Positions 8,512 to 18,274 of a stretch of 64,000 bases of DNA are shown here, piece after piece. The position numbers and the translations under genes were made by a program. The stretch's first letter is position 1. Every line of letters begins with the position of its first letter. Source of the DNA: CBFHMJ01 sp965656875. GTDB taxonomy: Bacteria > Pseudomonadota > Gammaproteobacteria > Enterobacterales > Alteromonadaceae. The DNA lies in contig CBFHMJ010000010.1 of assembly GCA_965656875.1 (NCBI GenBank), forward strand, positions 124,001 through 188,000, given 5' to 3'. The notes beneath the pieces were generated by a model. It was not told the DNA's origin, ran no database searches, and saw only the letters and a program-made list of their open reading frames with translations.

Positions 8512-9431
8512 CAGTTGCTCTCCAATGCTGTCATATCGCGGAATACATCATCCAGTCGGCCCTTCTCAGCGAAGATCGAGTGAATATTCCAGGTTTGTTG
8601 TTGAATGCAGTCAAAAACATCGTGATAAATAATTTCACCATCCGTTGGGAATACCGTCACCACATTCTGATTAACCGTTAAACGTTCGACATTACGCACG
8701 GCTTCCAGTACATCCAGTGATTCTGGCACCTGGTCAAAATTAATGGTTACTGCATGGTGATAACCTGATTTTGCTTCCAGAGTCGCCGGATCACCATCAA
8801 ACAGTTTTTTACCCTGAGAGATAATAATGGCGCGGTTACATACTGCGGTGACTTCTTCAAGTATGTGAGTGGAAACGATGACGATTTTGTCTTTAGCCAG
8901 GTTGGCAATGAGTTCACGAACGTGATGCTTTTGATTGGGATCGAGACCGTCGGTCGGCTCATCCAGAATTAGTATTTTAGGGTCGTGAATAATGGCCTGA
9001 GCCAGCCCTACTCGTCGTTTGAAACCTTTGGACAGGTTATCGATTGGACGATTCAACACGCTTTCCAGTTGAACACTGTTCACAACATCTTTAATTCTGA
9101 CGCGTTTTTCTTCGCCGCTCAGTCCTCTGATGTCAGCAATAAAGCTCAGGAACTGAACGACCGTCATATCGCCATAGGAAGGCGCTCCCTCGGGTAAATA
9201 TCCGATGATTCGTTTAACGTCTTCTGGTGACTCTTCGATATCGTGGCCGAAAATGGTTACTGAACCGCTGCTAATCGGTAAAAATCCAGTGATCATTTTC
9301 ATGGTCGTTGATTTACCGGCACCATTCGGGCCAAGAAATCCGACGACTTCACCGGGCGACACATCAAACGAAAGATTATCGACGGCAGTAAACTCGTCAA
9401 ATTGCCGGGTTAATTGATCGATTTTGATCAT
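8511..9431 (-). CDS. ABC transporter ATP-binding protein (GldA-like)
   Basis: 306 aa. Walker A is GPNGAGKST at about residues 34-42, the signature is LSKGFKRRVGLAQA at about 134, and Walker B is ILILDEPTDGLDP at about 155, followed by the switch His in VSTHILEEV. The C-terminal ~90 residues are the usual accessory domain of this exporter class. It is the first gene of the minus-strand operon with the permease, GldG-like and DUF4340 genes. Confidence 0.92.
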   Translation of the reverse strand: MIKIDQLTRQFDEFTAVDNLSFDVSPGEVVGFLGPNGAGKSTTMKMITGFLPISSGSVTIFGHDIEESPEDVKRIIGYLPEGAPSYGDMTVVQFLSFIADIRGLSGEEKRVRIKDVVNSVQLESVLNRPIDNLSKGFKRRVGLAQAIIHDPKILILDEPTDGLDPNQKHHVRELIANLAKDKIVIVSTHILEEVTAVCNRAIIISQGKKLFDGDPATLEAKSGYHHAVTINFDQVPESLDVLEAVRNVERLTVNQNVVTVFPTDGEIIYHDVFDCIQQQTWNIHSIFAEKGRLDDVFRDMTALESN

Positions 9432-9965
9432 TGCTCGCTTTATCCTCCGATAAAATTAGTAATATCTAATCAAAATAACAGACGAATCCAACAGCAAGAC
9501 CGGGCTTACTACTGAATCAATTTATTATGTTGACTACACCCGTGTTTAAAACGGGAGCTAACTCATGACTTTGCGTTAAGAAGCAGTATGTTAACGCAAG
9601 CCCGGGGAATATGCTTTCTCGACATGGGACTAAACATCGAGATTTTCAAGCAGCCATACGACATAATCGTACCCCTATCAGCGATATATTTACATTTCAG
9701 CAAACAGACACCCATTTTTCCGACTGTTTTGCTTGACTTATGGTGCCGAAAAATAAACATTACTGCGCAATTCGCGCTGATATCCATAAACTGGTGAACG
9801 GCAAAAACCTGTTGTTACTGCAAGGTTTTTTGATTAGATTTCCACCAGGTGCTTTTATCATTATCCCCAAATACCCAACAAAGATAACGATTAAATTGCC
9901 GATATCAACAATATTTTGATTTTTTGTTAATTTTTTTCACATTTAACGTATTTATAGTAGACAAA
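9432..9965. other. Intergenic region, no convincing gene
   Basis: The region lies between the divergent ABC operon and trmO. Two ~70-codon frames (9563-9787 minus, 9588-9797 plus) shadow each other without ribosome sites and are not accepted. One inverted repeat, AAAAACCT (9803-9810) with AGGTTTTT (9823-9830), could be a weak terminator in either direction. Confidence 0.5.
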
Positions 9966-10691
9966 ATGTCCGATTTGTTCTCTTTTCAGAAAATCGGTGT
10001 GATTGAATCACCCTGGAATGAAAAATTTGCTATCCCTCGCCAACCTGGTCTGGTCAGTGAAGCTAATGCCCGATTAGTACTGGAATCACCATTTAACACG
10101 GAACAATGCGTTGCTGAACTAAGTCAGTTCTCGCATATCTGGGTTTTATTTATCTTTCATAAAACCATGGCAAAAGGCTGGAATCCGCAAGTTCGACCGC
10201 CCAGACTCGGCGGAAACAAAAAGGTTGGCGTATTTGCCAGCCGTTCAACCTTCAGACCCAATCCAATTGGAATGTCTGCCGTTAAATTAGCGGGGGTCTC
10301 ACTGGAACAAGGTAAAGCTGTTTTGCAACTTAAAGGCATCGACCTGGTGAACGGTACACCCGTGATCGACATTAAGCCCTATATCCCATACTCCGATAAT
10401 GTGGCACTTGCCTCCGGTGGATATGCTGACAATCCACCAGACGCGACGATGCCCGTTCAGTTTACGGATGACGTCTTACAAGATATTGAAGCCCTGCAAC
10501 AACAGGCTCCTGAATACTATGGCAATCTGACAGACTTCATCTCTCAGGTACTTCAGCAAGATCCAAGACCCGCTTACAAACAGCAAAATACAAAACGTCA
10601 GCTCTATGGCGTCCATCTTTATGATTTTGATCTAAGATGGTTTGTTGAAGATAACGTCACCACTGTTTATGAAATCGAACGAAGAAAATAA
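9966..10691 (+). CDS. trmO: tRNA (adenine(37)-N6)-methyltransferase TrmO
   Basis: 241 aa from ATG 9966; a start at 9924 would add an unneeded 14-residue hydrophobic leader. It shows the TsaA/TrmO landmarks: IGVIESPWNEKFAIPRQPG near the start, SHIWVLFIFHK at about 60, VGVFASRSTFRPNPIGMSAV at about 88-107 (SAM-binding core), and KPYIPYSD at about 136. In E. coli TrmO adds the N6-methyl group of m6t6A37 in a threonine tRNA. Placement two genes upstream of proS also matches enterobacterial order (yaeB-proS). Confidence 0.93.
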   Translation: MSDLFSFQKIGVIESPWNEKFAIPRQPGLVSEANARLVLESPFNTEQCVAELSQFSHIWVLFIFHKTMAKGWNPQVRPPRLGGNKKVGVFASRSTFRPNPIGMSAVKLAGVSLEQGKAVLQLKGIDLVNGTPVIDIKPYIPYSDNVALASGGYADNPPDATMPVQFTDDVLQDIEALQQQAPEYYGNLTDFISQVLQQDPRPAYKQQNTKRQLYGVHLYDFDLRWFVEDNVTTVYEIERRK

Positions 10692-10697
10692 CCGCAT

Positions 10698-11774
10698 ATG
10701 ATAAAAAAACTGACTCCAGCATTACTCCTACTGGCATTTCCCCTGATGGCGACGAGTACAAACACCAAGACGGATTCAATACGTACTGACTGGCCCGATT
10801 TACCTGAGCCAGTTTCCAACAACGCTGTCGCAGCGGTTAATTTACCTGAAGGTACTGCATTGGTTTCAATGATGGGCCTGGGCGCTAAAAAGGACTGGAG
10901 AGCGGTTCATAACAAAGTCTGGGTATTGATGCCTGACAGCAAATCGTGGCAACAACGGACTCCGGTTCCTTCCAGTTACAAACTATCGGGTCGTCTTGCC
11001 AGTACCGCAGTATCCGTTAACGGCCAGGTTTATGTTTTCGGCGGATACACGGTTGCAGAAGACCACAGCGAAATTTCAGTACCCGATGTTTATCGATATG
11101 ACATAAAAAAGGATACTTACACGCGCCTGGCTAATATGCCGGTTCCGGTTGATGACAGCGTGGCGCTGGTTTATCAGGATCGTTACATCTATCTGGTTAG
11201 TGGCTGGCACAATGACGGCAACGTCAATCTGACACAAATTTACGACACAAAAACCGATCGTTGGCAACAAGCCTCTCCTTTTCCCGGCAAACCGGTTTTT
11301 GGACAAGCAGGCGCGTTATCAGGTAACCGAATAGTAATTTGTGACGGCGTAGGTGTTGACTATTATCCTGACAAACGACGCGGGTTCAGTGCAGCTACTC
11401 AGTGCTTCTATGGCGATATTAACAAAGATTCACCCACCAAAATTGACTGGCGAACATTAAAACATCCTACCGGTGTTGCCCGATATCGAATGGCGGCAAC
11501 AGCTGTGAACGATACATTTGTATTCGCCGCCGGTTCAGACAATCCCTATAATTACAACGGTATCGGCTACAACGGCGTACCTTCACCCGCGTCCGCTGCA
11601 CTGTGGTTACTTGACAGTCAGTCATTAACCTGGACCATCATGAAAGGCAATGCGGAAAAAACGATGGATCATCGTGGATTGTTATCGGTAGATGGTCAAT
11701 TAATCACTGTTGGCGGTATGGATAATAATCAGAAGGTTCTTCAGAAAGTTATTCCACGTAAAATTGCTCACTGA
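10698..11774 (+). CDS. Secreted kelch-repeat beta-propeller protein (NanM-like)
   Basis: 358 aa. A signal peptide (MIKKLTPALLLLAFPLMATS) is followed by kelch repeats: VYVFGGYTVAEDHSE at about 112, YIYLVSGWHNDGN at about 160, FVFAAGSDNPYNYN at about 275 and LITVGGMDNNQKV near the end. The fold is that of periplasmic N-acetylneuraminate epimerase (NanM/YjhT), but no sialic acid genes are nearby, so the substrate stays open. It starts 6 bp after trmO and is probably co-transcribed. Confidence 0.8.
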   Translation: MIKKLTPALLLLAFPLMATSTNTKTDSIRTDWPDLPEPVSNNAVAAVNLPEGTALVSMMGLGAKKDWRAVHNKVWVLMPDSKSWQQRTPVPSSYKLSGRLASTAVSVNGQVYVFGGYTVAEDHSEISVPDVYRYDIKKDTYTRLANMPVPVDDSVALVYQDRYIYLVSGWHNDGNVNLTQIYDTKTDRWQQASPFPGKPVFGQAGALSGNRIVICDGVGVDYYPDKRRGFSAATQCFYGDINKDSPTKIDWRTLKHPTGVARYRMAATAVNDTFVFAAGSDNPYNYNGIGYNGVPSPASAALWLLDSQSLTWTIMKGNAEKTMDHRGLLSVDGQLITVGGMDNNQKVLQKVIPRKIAH

Positions 11775-11932
11775 TTGCAACGATTTACTTTAGCAATGCT
11801 ATTCAGGTTGCTAGAATAATGCCCTTTTTACTCGCGGGTCAGATGCTTCCATTCTGATCCTGCCATTCCAAAAGAATAACCAGACGCACGGAAGGCCGTG
11901 TGTTGGTCAAACAATTAACGGAAATTTTATCA

Positions 11933-13660
11933 ATGCGAACGTCACACTATTTGTTAGCTACGCAAAAAGAAACGCCAGCTGACGCAGAAGTCATCAGTCA
12001 TAAGCTCATGCTCCGTGCAGGCATGATTCGTAAACTAGCTTCTGGTTTATACACCTGGCTGCCGACAGGCTTAAAAGTATTGAAAAAAGTAGAAAACGTT
12101 GTTCGTGAAGAAATGAACAAAGCAGGCGCAATCGAAGTATTGATGCCCGTGGTTCAACCAGCCGATCTATGGGAAGAATCTGGCCGCTGGGTTGAATATG
12201 GCCCCGAACTACTCCGTATTGCCGACCGACATAACCGACCATTCGTGCTGGGACCGACACACGAAGAGGTAATTTCTGAACTGGTACGTAAAGAAGTAAA
12301 CAGCTACAAGCAACTTCCATTAAATTTGTATCAGATTCAAACAAAATTCCGTGATGAAGTTCGCCCTCGTTTTGGTGTTATGCGTGGTCGTGAATTCACC
12401 ATGAAGGACGCATACAGCTTCCACCTTGACCAGGCATCACTGGCTGAAACCTATGAAGTTATGCACAAAGCTTACTGCAATATCTTCGAGCGTCTTGGTC
12501 TGAACTATCGTCCGGTAATTGCTGATTCAGGTTCTATCGGCGGTGCCGTGTCTCATGAATTCCATGTACTGGCTGATTCTGGTGAAGATGATATCGCTTT
12601 CAGTGACAGCAGCGATTACGCGGCAAACGTTGAAAAGGCAGAAGCATTACCGCCTCAGGGTGAGCGCCCTGCACCATCAGCAGAACTTGCTACGGTTGCA
12701 ACACCGAATACGCACACGATTGAGCAAGTTTCAGCATTTTTTGATGTAACAGCTGACAAAACAGTTAAGACATTAATCGTTCATGGTGAAAAAGCGGAAG
12801 GTAGTGAAAAACAGCCTCTAATCGCCCTTGTAGTTCGTGGTGATCACGAATTAAACGAAATCAAAGCAGAGAAAATCGACGGCGTATTCAGCCCGTTAAC
12901 AATGGCTTCAGAAGCCGAAGTCCTACAAGCGACTGGTGCCGCACCAGGTTCTGTTGGTCCTAAAGGTTTGTCTATCCCGGTTTATGTTGATCACAGCGCA
13001 GCATTCCTGGCTGATTTCATCTGTGGTGCTAACGAAAACGGACATCATTTAACGGGCGTTAACTGGGATCGTGATATTACTGATTTCACGGCCGTTGATA
13101 TTCGTAACGTTGTTAATGGCGATCCAAGCCCATGCGGTAACGGTACGTTAAACATCAAACGTGGTATTGAAGTAGGTCATATTTTCCAGCTGGGTAAAAA
13201 ATACTCTGAAGCCATGAATGTCGGCGTATTGAGTGAAACGGGTAAAAATGAACATCTGGAAATGGGTTGTTACGGCATCGGTATTTCTCGTATCGTTGCA
13301 GCAGCCATTGAACAAAACCACGATGACTACGGTATTACCTGGCCTGAACAGCTGGCTCCGTTCGATGTAGCCATCATTCCGATGAACATGCATAAATCAC
13401 ATCGTATTCCGGATGTTGCTAACAATGCCTATGAAACAGCACAAAAGCTTGGTCTTGAAGTATTGTTCGATGACCGTAAAGAACGCCCGGGTGTCATGTT
13501 CAATGACATGGAACTGATTGGTGTTCCACATTCAATCATTATCGGTGAACGGAACCTTGACGAGAATAAAGTTGAGTATAAAAACCGTACAACCGGTGAA
13601 AAGAAATTGATTGATATTAATGAACTGGAATCTTTCCTGAACTCAATTAAGAACAGCTAA
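11933..13660 (+). CDS. proS: Prolyl-tRNA synthetase (bacterial type, with editing domain)
   Basis: 575 aa from ATG 11933, giving the canonical start MRTSHYLLATQKETPADAEV; the longer frame from 11900 is not typical. Class II motif 2 is seen in RPRFGVMRGREFTMKDAYSF at about residues 138-157. A YbaK-like editing insertion occupies about 225-390, and motif 3 (GCYGIGISRIVAAAIEQ) is at about 443. The anticodon-binding domain is C-terminal. Normal length for the E. coli type. A strong terminator follows. Confidence 0.97.
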   Translation: MRTSHYLLATQKETPADAEVISHKLMLRAGMIRKLASGLYTWLPTGLKVLKKVENVVREEMNKAGAIEVLMPVVQPADLWEESGRWVEYGPELLRIADRHNRPFVLGPTHEEVISELVRKEVNSYKQLPLNLYQIQTKFRDEVRPRFGVMRGREFTMKDAYSFHLDQASLAETYEVMHKAYCNIFERLGLNYRPVIADSGSIGGAVSHEFHVLADSGEDDIAFSDSSDYAANVEKAEALPPQGERPAPSAELATVATPNTHTIEQVSAFFDVTADKTVKTLIVHGEKAEGSEKQPLIALVVRGDHELNEIKAEKIDGVFSPLTMASEAEVLQATGAAPGSVGPKGLSIPVYVDHSAAFLADFICGANENGHHLTGVNWDRDITDFTAVDIRNVVNGDPSPCGNGTLNIKRGIEVGHIFQLGKKYSEAMNVGVLSETGKNEHLEMGCYGIGISRIVAAAIEQNHDDYGITWPEQLAPFDVAIIPMNMHKSHRIPDVANNAYETAQKLGLEVLFDDRKERPGVMFNDMELIGVPHSIIIGERNLDENKVEYKNRTTGEKKLIDINELESFLNSIKNS

Positions 13661-13699
13661 TACAGATTTATCTGTAAAAGATAAGTAACGCACAAACAC

Positions 13700-13738
13700 A
13701 GCGGTGTACCCCAGTAAACGAGGTACACCGCTTTTTTA
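13700..13738 (+). terminator. Rho-independent terminator of proS
   Basis: AGCGGTGTACC (13700-13710) pairs perfectly with GGTACACCGCT (13722-13732), followed by a T tract, about 40 bp after the proS stop. Confidence 0.93.
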
Positions 13739-14024
13739 TATCTGTACCTGAGATATTAGTGCTATTGATGTCTATAACATTCATATATCAATATATAGCA
13801 CTGACTCTCACCTGACTTGAACGCCTCTTTTCTATCTATCGCCCAAATTGTCTTGTCCGAGCTACAGCCTTCATTTATTTAACCTTTTATTAACTTTTTA
13901 CTTATAATTTAAAGAAGTAATATGAAATCAAACCTGTTATTATTTTCCGCCTGTTTTCAAGTAATGCACAAATAACTTTCATATAAGCATAACGTTGTAG
14001 GCGAAAAGCCGAGCGGACAATTAA

Positions 14025-14468
14025 ATGAGCTACATAAAATTTGCGCCTCACGGGCAATTTTCAATATCAGTTGAAGGTAGGATATTAATTGTAGAAGGCA
14101 CGGGGCCTGGAAATCGGGAAGTTATTGAAAAATATCAAAAGGATGTGCTTCCTCTCAAACAGCAACTATCGCTTACCAGTAAACCCTGGGGCAATGTCGT
14201 TGTCCTGCATGGTCAATCATTGCTGGTAAAAGAAGCTGAAATGATGGTATCTGATATTACCGTTAAATCAATCGCGATGGGTCTTGCCTACATAGCTATT
14301 GTTCTGGACGATGTAGAATGCATCAACATTGTTAAAAATCTTTGGCATCAAATTTACTCACGTTCGGGCATCAGTTTTGAGTTTTTCACTGATTATGACA
14401 AAGCAATGGATTGGTTGCAGGAATGTTTGTCAGAAGACGAGAGTAAGTCGATAGGTTCAAATATCTAG
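14025..14468 (+). CDS. Hypothetical cytoplasmic protein, possible STAS/SpoIIAA-like fold
   Basis: 147 aa, soluble, with alternating beta and helical segments (FSISVEGRILIVEG; GNVVVLHGQSLLVKEAEMMV; IAMGLAYIAIVLDD; FEFFTDYDKAMDWLQECL). This order resembles SpoIIAA/STAS-like proteins, but there is no diagnostic motif and the call is weak. It stands alone, 284 bp after the proS terminator. A short GGCGAAAAGCC hairpin lies just before the start. Confidence 0.7.
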   Translation: MSYIKFAPHGQFSISVEGRILIVEGTGPGNREVIEKYQKDVLPLKQQLSLTSKPWGNVVVLHGQSLLVKEAEMMVSDITVKSIAMGLAYIAIVLDDVECINIVKNLWHQIYSRSGISFEFFTDYDKAMDWLQECLSEDESKSIGSNI

Positions 14469-14511
14469 AACTATTAACCTTTGCCAGTCAGCAGCTCCTG
14501 ATCATGAAAAG

Positions 14512-14535
14512 AAAAAGCCAGTTAATACTGGCTTT
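14512..14535 (-). terminator. Bidirectional terminator hairpin
   Basis: AAAGCCAGT-TAAT-ACTGGCTTT (14514-14535) lies between two convergent genes. On the minus strand it is followed by T5, so it best serves the 83-aa gene at 14548; the plus strand has a shorter T stretch. Confidence 0.75.
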
Positions 14536-14547
14536 ATGAATTCGTTA

Positions 14548-14799
14548 TCACTTAGCGGATGCTTCTTCTTTTTTAAGCTTTATTATCAGATCGATATGCG
14601 GGATTAACGTTTCAATCTCTGCCAACAAATCCCGAAATGATTCCCACTGATGAAGTTCAAGTTTGCCTGAGTCCAGAATTGCGCGTTTCATTTCAGCAAT
14701 GAGACTTTGACCCGCAGGTGACTCAATTAACTCATTAATTTGCAGTAAATTATCGAGTTCCTGTTGTGAGATAATTTGATGTTCTATTACGTCTGTCAT
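14548..14799 (-). CDS. Hypothetical small helical protein
   Basis: 83 aa from ATG 14799, chosen because a strong Shine-Dalgarno (GGGAGGAAAAGTT) precedes it; the longer frame from 14931 would add an unrelated hydrophobic leader. The protein is acidic and helical (QQELDNLLQINELIES; HQWESFRDLLAEIETL) and ends in a Lys/Glu-rich tail. It lies 165 bp downstream of the histidine kinase gene, possibly as a separate unit. Function unknown. Confidence 0.7.
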   Translation of the reverse strand: MTDVIEHQIISQQELDNLLQINELIESPAGQSLIAEMKRAILDSGKLELHQWESFRDLLAEIETLIPHIDLIIKLKKEEASAK

Positions 14800-14964
14800 A
14801 ACTTTTCCTCCCTTATGTACCTGTTTAGTCCAGTAATATGACCGTAGAGCCGTGAAGTAATCTTTCACTGAACAGGCGAAATTTGTAACAACAGTACGTA
14901 AAGCAACGTTAAAAAGGCCAATAATGAGCACAATAATCAGCTGTTACCATGCTCATAATTACTA

Positions 14965-17301
14965 TTAGCTTTGCAATACTACGTCTTCTAACGTCCGTTC
15001 TTCTTGTTCATTCTCGTCGGTAATTAAATCCTTTGGTAATCGTAGCTGTAAATGAATACCGCTAATATCCTCAGGTATGTATTTAATAGAACCGGCTAAT
15101 TTCTGGACAACAAGATTATAGACTATATGCATTCCCAATCCACTTCCACCTTCTTCACGTTTGGTAGTAAAGAAAGGTTCAAATATCCTGTCTGCGACTT
15201 CATTTGATATACCATCACCATTATCTGTGTAGTCTATCGTGTAGTAACTGTTCTCATCCGTGACCTGAAGCTTGATCATACCCGCTTCTTTTTCTTTGAA
15301 ACCGTGGACCAGGGAGTTAATAACCAGATTACTGATGATCTGGAATAGTGCACCCGGGAATGTGTAGATAGAAATGTCATGAGGACATTCGTGCGATACC
15401 TCGATATTAGTGTGCTTATATCGTGGGTATAGCGTGTGAAGCACTTCATCAAGGTAATCATGCAGGTTGATACGACGACGTTCACCACTACTCTGATCAA
15501 CGGCAACATTTTTGAAGTTACTGACGATCTCAGCGGCTCGGTAGAGATTGCCATTAACAATTTCAAGAATTTCGTGTGTTTTAACCAGATATTCCTGAAG
15601 ATCCTTACGACTTAGTTTGTCTTCCGACAGACTACGGTTCAGGAATTTCAATTGTTCAACATGATAAGAATTCGCCGTAATCGCATTACCAAGCGGCGTG
15701 TTGACCTCGTGAGCAACACCGGCAACCAATAAACCCAGTGCCGACATTTTCTCCGCTTCGATTAATTGCTCCATCTGTTTCTTATCATTGGTAATATCAC
15801 GAATAATGCCAGTAAATCCATGATAGTTCGTGAGCTTCATTTCACTGACTGAAAGATGAATCGGAAACAGCGTGCCATCTTTACGGCGCCCCACAACTTC
15901 ACGCCCTTTGCCAATAATTCGTCCCACTCCCGTTCTGTTGTATCGACGAATATGCTGATCATGATGTCTCGCTTCATCTTCAGACATCAGCATGTTAATA
16001 CTTTGACCGATCACATCATCAGCAGAATAGCCGAACATACGCTCAGCCGACTTATTGAAAGATTCGATTTGCCCCTGATTATTAATCGTTATGATGGCAT
16101 CTAGCGCCGTATCTACAATAGCGTGCAATCGCCCATAACTGTCTTTCAGGGTGGTTTGCATCCGATTAAAAGCTGAAGCCAGCGCGTCCAGCTCAAGCGT
16201 GCCACCAATATTGATTGAACTGTTCATATGGCCTCGGGCCATATCATTAGCCGTTTTAGACAGGGCCAACATTGAATTAGACAAGCCTCTGGAGTTTCTT
16301 TTGGCCAGTAAATAGATGATGACAAACATGGTAATCGGCAGCATAGTTGCGACAAAAATCGCCTGAATCCCTAAGCGCCCTGCCTGTTTGGTTCTGGCCT
16401 GCAATAATGCCAGGCTTTCAGAATCAATTTTTTCGACCAGATTAACAATCTGTTGCTCTACTCGCAGATTGTGAACTTCCATCCAGTGAAGACTTAAGTT
16501 CCATTCCGGTGATTTACGCATATCTATTACACGGTCACTCATGATGGTTAACGCATCGTATTCTTCAATCAGCCAGCTCGCTAATTCTAACTGACTGGTA
16601 TTCCACGTACCGCCAATCAGATATCTGTCCATGATTCGATCCGCTTTGACGTACAAGGCTTTCAGATGGTTTTCTGTGGCGCTTTCACCCAGCTCTAAGA
16701 ATCGTTCCAGTTCATTAATGATTTGAGCAATAAGATGTCTCAGGTCTATCAAGGCAGCCAGCGTCTGTGTATCCAGTGATGTCTCGATGATGGTTGGATT
16801 CATCAAGGTTTCAATGCCATCTACCAGACGATCAGCCATCGGTAAGCCGTCACGCTGCCACAGATGATGAGCCGGTAAATTACCTGGCGTTCTGGCAACA
16901 TCCTGAATTCGCCACTGCCATTCATTCAGATCGGCCAGCATATGTTGTAATTCCAACATCCGCGCTTTTTGGCCCGAATCATCCTGCAACGTTTTAACTT
17001 CATCCAGTTGTTCATGAATAGCATTCCAAATCTGGATCCGTTGCCGTTTGTATTCGTCTTCGCCAAACAACACCCAGTCACGAAGAATGGCATTCGTTTG
17101 CTCAATTTTTATAGTGATCGTATGAAGTTTACGAGCATGAGGGACACTTTTTTGCGTCAAATCTTCCGTGTTGCTGGTTAACATGAAAACAAAGACCAGC
17201 AAAATAATGCAAAAAACCGCAGCTACTACCGCGATCCGCAGGTAACTAATCAGTAATTGACGATAGAAACTTCTTTTTCTCCCAAGCAATCTGGCAAACA
17301 T
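14965..17301 (-). CDS. Membrane PAS-domain sensor histidine kinase
   Basis: 778 aa. TM1 is at about residues 17-41, then a large helical periplasmic sensor (42-310), TM2 at 311-333, HAMP at about 334-390, and PAS at about 391-505 (AIVDTALDAIITINNQGQIE). The H-box is GVAHEVNTPLGNA with His531, the N-box SNLVINSLVHG is near 657-667, G1 is DNGDGIS (693-699) and G2 is GGSGLGM (718-724). There is no receiver domain and no response regulator next to it, so it is an orphan kinase. It starts 4 bp after the PxDVY-repeat gene, so the two are co-transcribed and probably cooperate. Confidence 0.9.
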   Translation of the reverse strand: MFARLLGRKRSFYRQLLISYLRIAVVAAVFCIILLVFVFMLTSNTEDLTQKSVPHARKLHTITIKIEQTNAILRDWVLFGEDEYKRQRIQIWNAIHEQLDEVKTLQDDSGQKARMLELQHMLADLNEWQWRIQDVARTPGNLPAHHLWQRDGLPMADRLVDGIETLMNPTIIETSLDTQTLAALIDLRHLIAQIINELERFLELGESATENHLKALYVKADRIMDRYLIGGTWNTSQLELASWLIEEYDALTIMSDRVIDMRKSPEWNLSLHWMEVHNLRVEQQIVNLVEKIDSESLALLQARTKQAGRLGIQAIFVATMLPITMFVIIYLLAKRNSRGLSNSMLALSKTANDMARGHMNSSINIGGTLELDALASAFNRMQTTLKDSYGRLHAIVDTALDAIITINNQGQIESFNKSAERMFGYSADDVIGQSINMLMSEDEARHHDQHIRRYNRTGVGRIIGKGREVVGRRKDGTLFPIHLSVSEMKLTNYHGFTGIIRDITNDKKQMEQLIEAEKMSALGLLVAGVAHEVNTPLGNAITANSYHVEQLKFLNRSLSEDKLSRKDLQEYLVKTHEILEIVNGNLYRAAEIVSNFKNVAVDQSSGERRRINLHDYLDEVLHTLYPRYKHTNIEVSHECPHDISIYTFPGALFQIISNLVINSLVHGFKEKEAGMIKLQVTDENSYYTIDYTDNGDGISNEVADRIFEPFFTTKREEGGSGLGMHIVYNLVVQKLAGSIKYIPEDISGIHLQLRLPKDLITDENEQEERTLEDVVLQS

Positions 17302-17305
17302 AACG

Positions 17306-18274
17306 TTACCCCTCGCGATTACCTGAACGATTGGCCAGTATGCGTAGTTGAGCTTCCAGGATACCGACTCGCTGATAAACGTCCGACGGAACCTTCCGTC
17401 CAGGATAGTAGCCCTTCACATCAACTTCATAACCGCCACGGCGCACTAAAAAGTCGAGCTGAGCCAGCACAACGGAAGCAACATCGTATACATCGGCAGG
17501 TTCAATCTCTATTTCATCCAGTCCTGTTGGATTGAGCGCCAGTGAAGAAAGTCCGTAATTATGGTAAGTCGTTCTAATCAATGTCAGACATTGCATCAAA
17601 CGACGGAAAACATCAGCGGGTACCTTATACCGCTCATACTCTGGTGTCGGTGGAATACGTTCCATCACCTGCTCGTATTCTCCTAACAGTACAGACGCAT
17701 ATTGAATCGCCAGTGTTACTTGTTGAAATACGTCGCTGGGTGAAAAGTTTTTATCGAGAAGTTGATTAAGTTGACGGTTGGCCAGCACTGTTGCTTTGAA
17801 TAAATCGGCGGGATATTTATCTTTATCGATAATTGAAACCACAGAGGTTTCGTTAATATTGAGCGCAGCTTTGATTTCATTAATGCGACTGAGACTGAGC
17901 TCAATAACTCGCATTACATCTTTTGGGATAATTTCGCCTTTTGGCAATTCTGGCGAATCAACACGATTCCTCGTAATCTCAAATCCCAGCTGATCGGTTT
18001 TCTTGTACATAGTCTGGGCCTGAAACCACACTTCCTGAAGCGTAGCGCCCATAATAGGCAGTTCCTGACCTGATTCTCTTGGTCGTCCCATTTCCCGTCG
18101 GATTAACTCGATTTCTTCATTCATCAGACGAATTTTAAAATATACGTCTGCCAACGTAATGGGATGATCTACCTGATCCGCCGCATGACTAAACGGAAGG
18201 TAACAAAGCGAAAAAACAAAAACTTTCAGGCTGAAGAGAAATATACGAACGTCACGATCTACCGGGCCAGGCAT
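17306..18274 (-). CDS. Periplasmic helical-repeat protein with PxDVY repeats
   Basis: 322 aa. A hydrophobic N-terminal segment (about residues 11-31, ending SHAAD) looks like a signal peptide. The rest consists of about eight units of roughly 35-40 residues, each opening with a variant of P-[AS]-D-V-[YF]: TLADVYFK, ATLQEVWFQ, IPKDVMRV, YPADLFKA, SPSDVFQQ, VPADVFRR, EPADVYDV, VPSDVYQR. Each is followed by one or two amphipathic helices. I do not recognise a named family. It lies immediately upstream of a histidine kinase with a large periplasmic domain, so a sensory accessory role is likely (inference). Confidence 0.75.
   Translation of the reverse strand: MPGPVDRDVRIFLFSLKVFVFSLCYLPFSHAADQVDHPITLADVYFKIRLMNEEIELIRREMGRPRESGQELPIMGATLQEVWFQAQTMYKKTDQLGFEITRNRVDSPELPKGEIIPKDVMRVIELSLSRINEIKAALNINETSVVSIIDKDKYPADLFKATVLANRQLNQLLDKNFSPSDVFQQVTLAIQYASVLLGEYEQVMERIPPTPEYERYKVPADVFRRLMQCLTLIRTTYHNYGLSSLALNPTGLDEIEIEPADVYDVASVVLAQLDFLVRRGGYEVDVKGYYPGRKVPSDVYQRVGILEAQLRILANRSGNREG

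Noticed and set aside
9563..9797. Overlapping ~70-codon frames on both strands between the ABC operon and trmO
   Set aside because: They mirror each other, lack ribosome sites and look like chance frames.
10698..11774. Kelch protein considered as sialic acid epimerase NanM
   Set aside because: No nan genes nearby and the repeat fold alone does not fix the substrate.
13990..14024. GGCGAAAAGCC hairpin before the 147-aa gene, considered as a riboswitch
   Set aside because: Too short and without conserved riboswitch elements that I can recognise.
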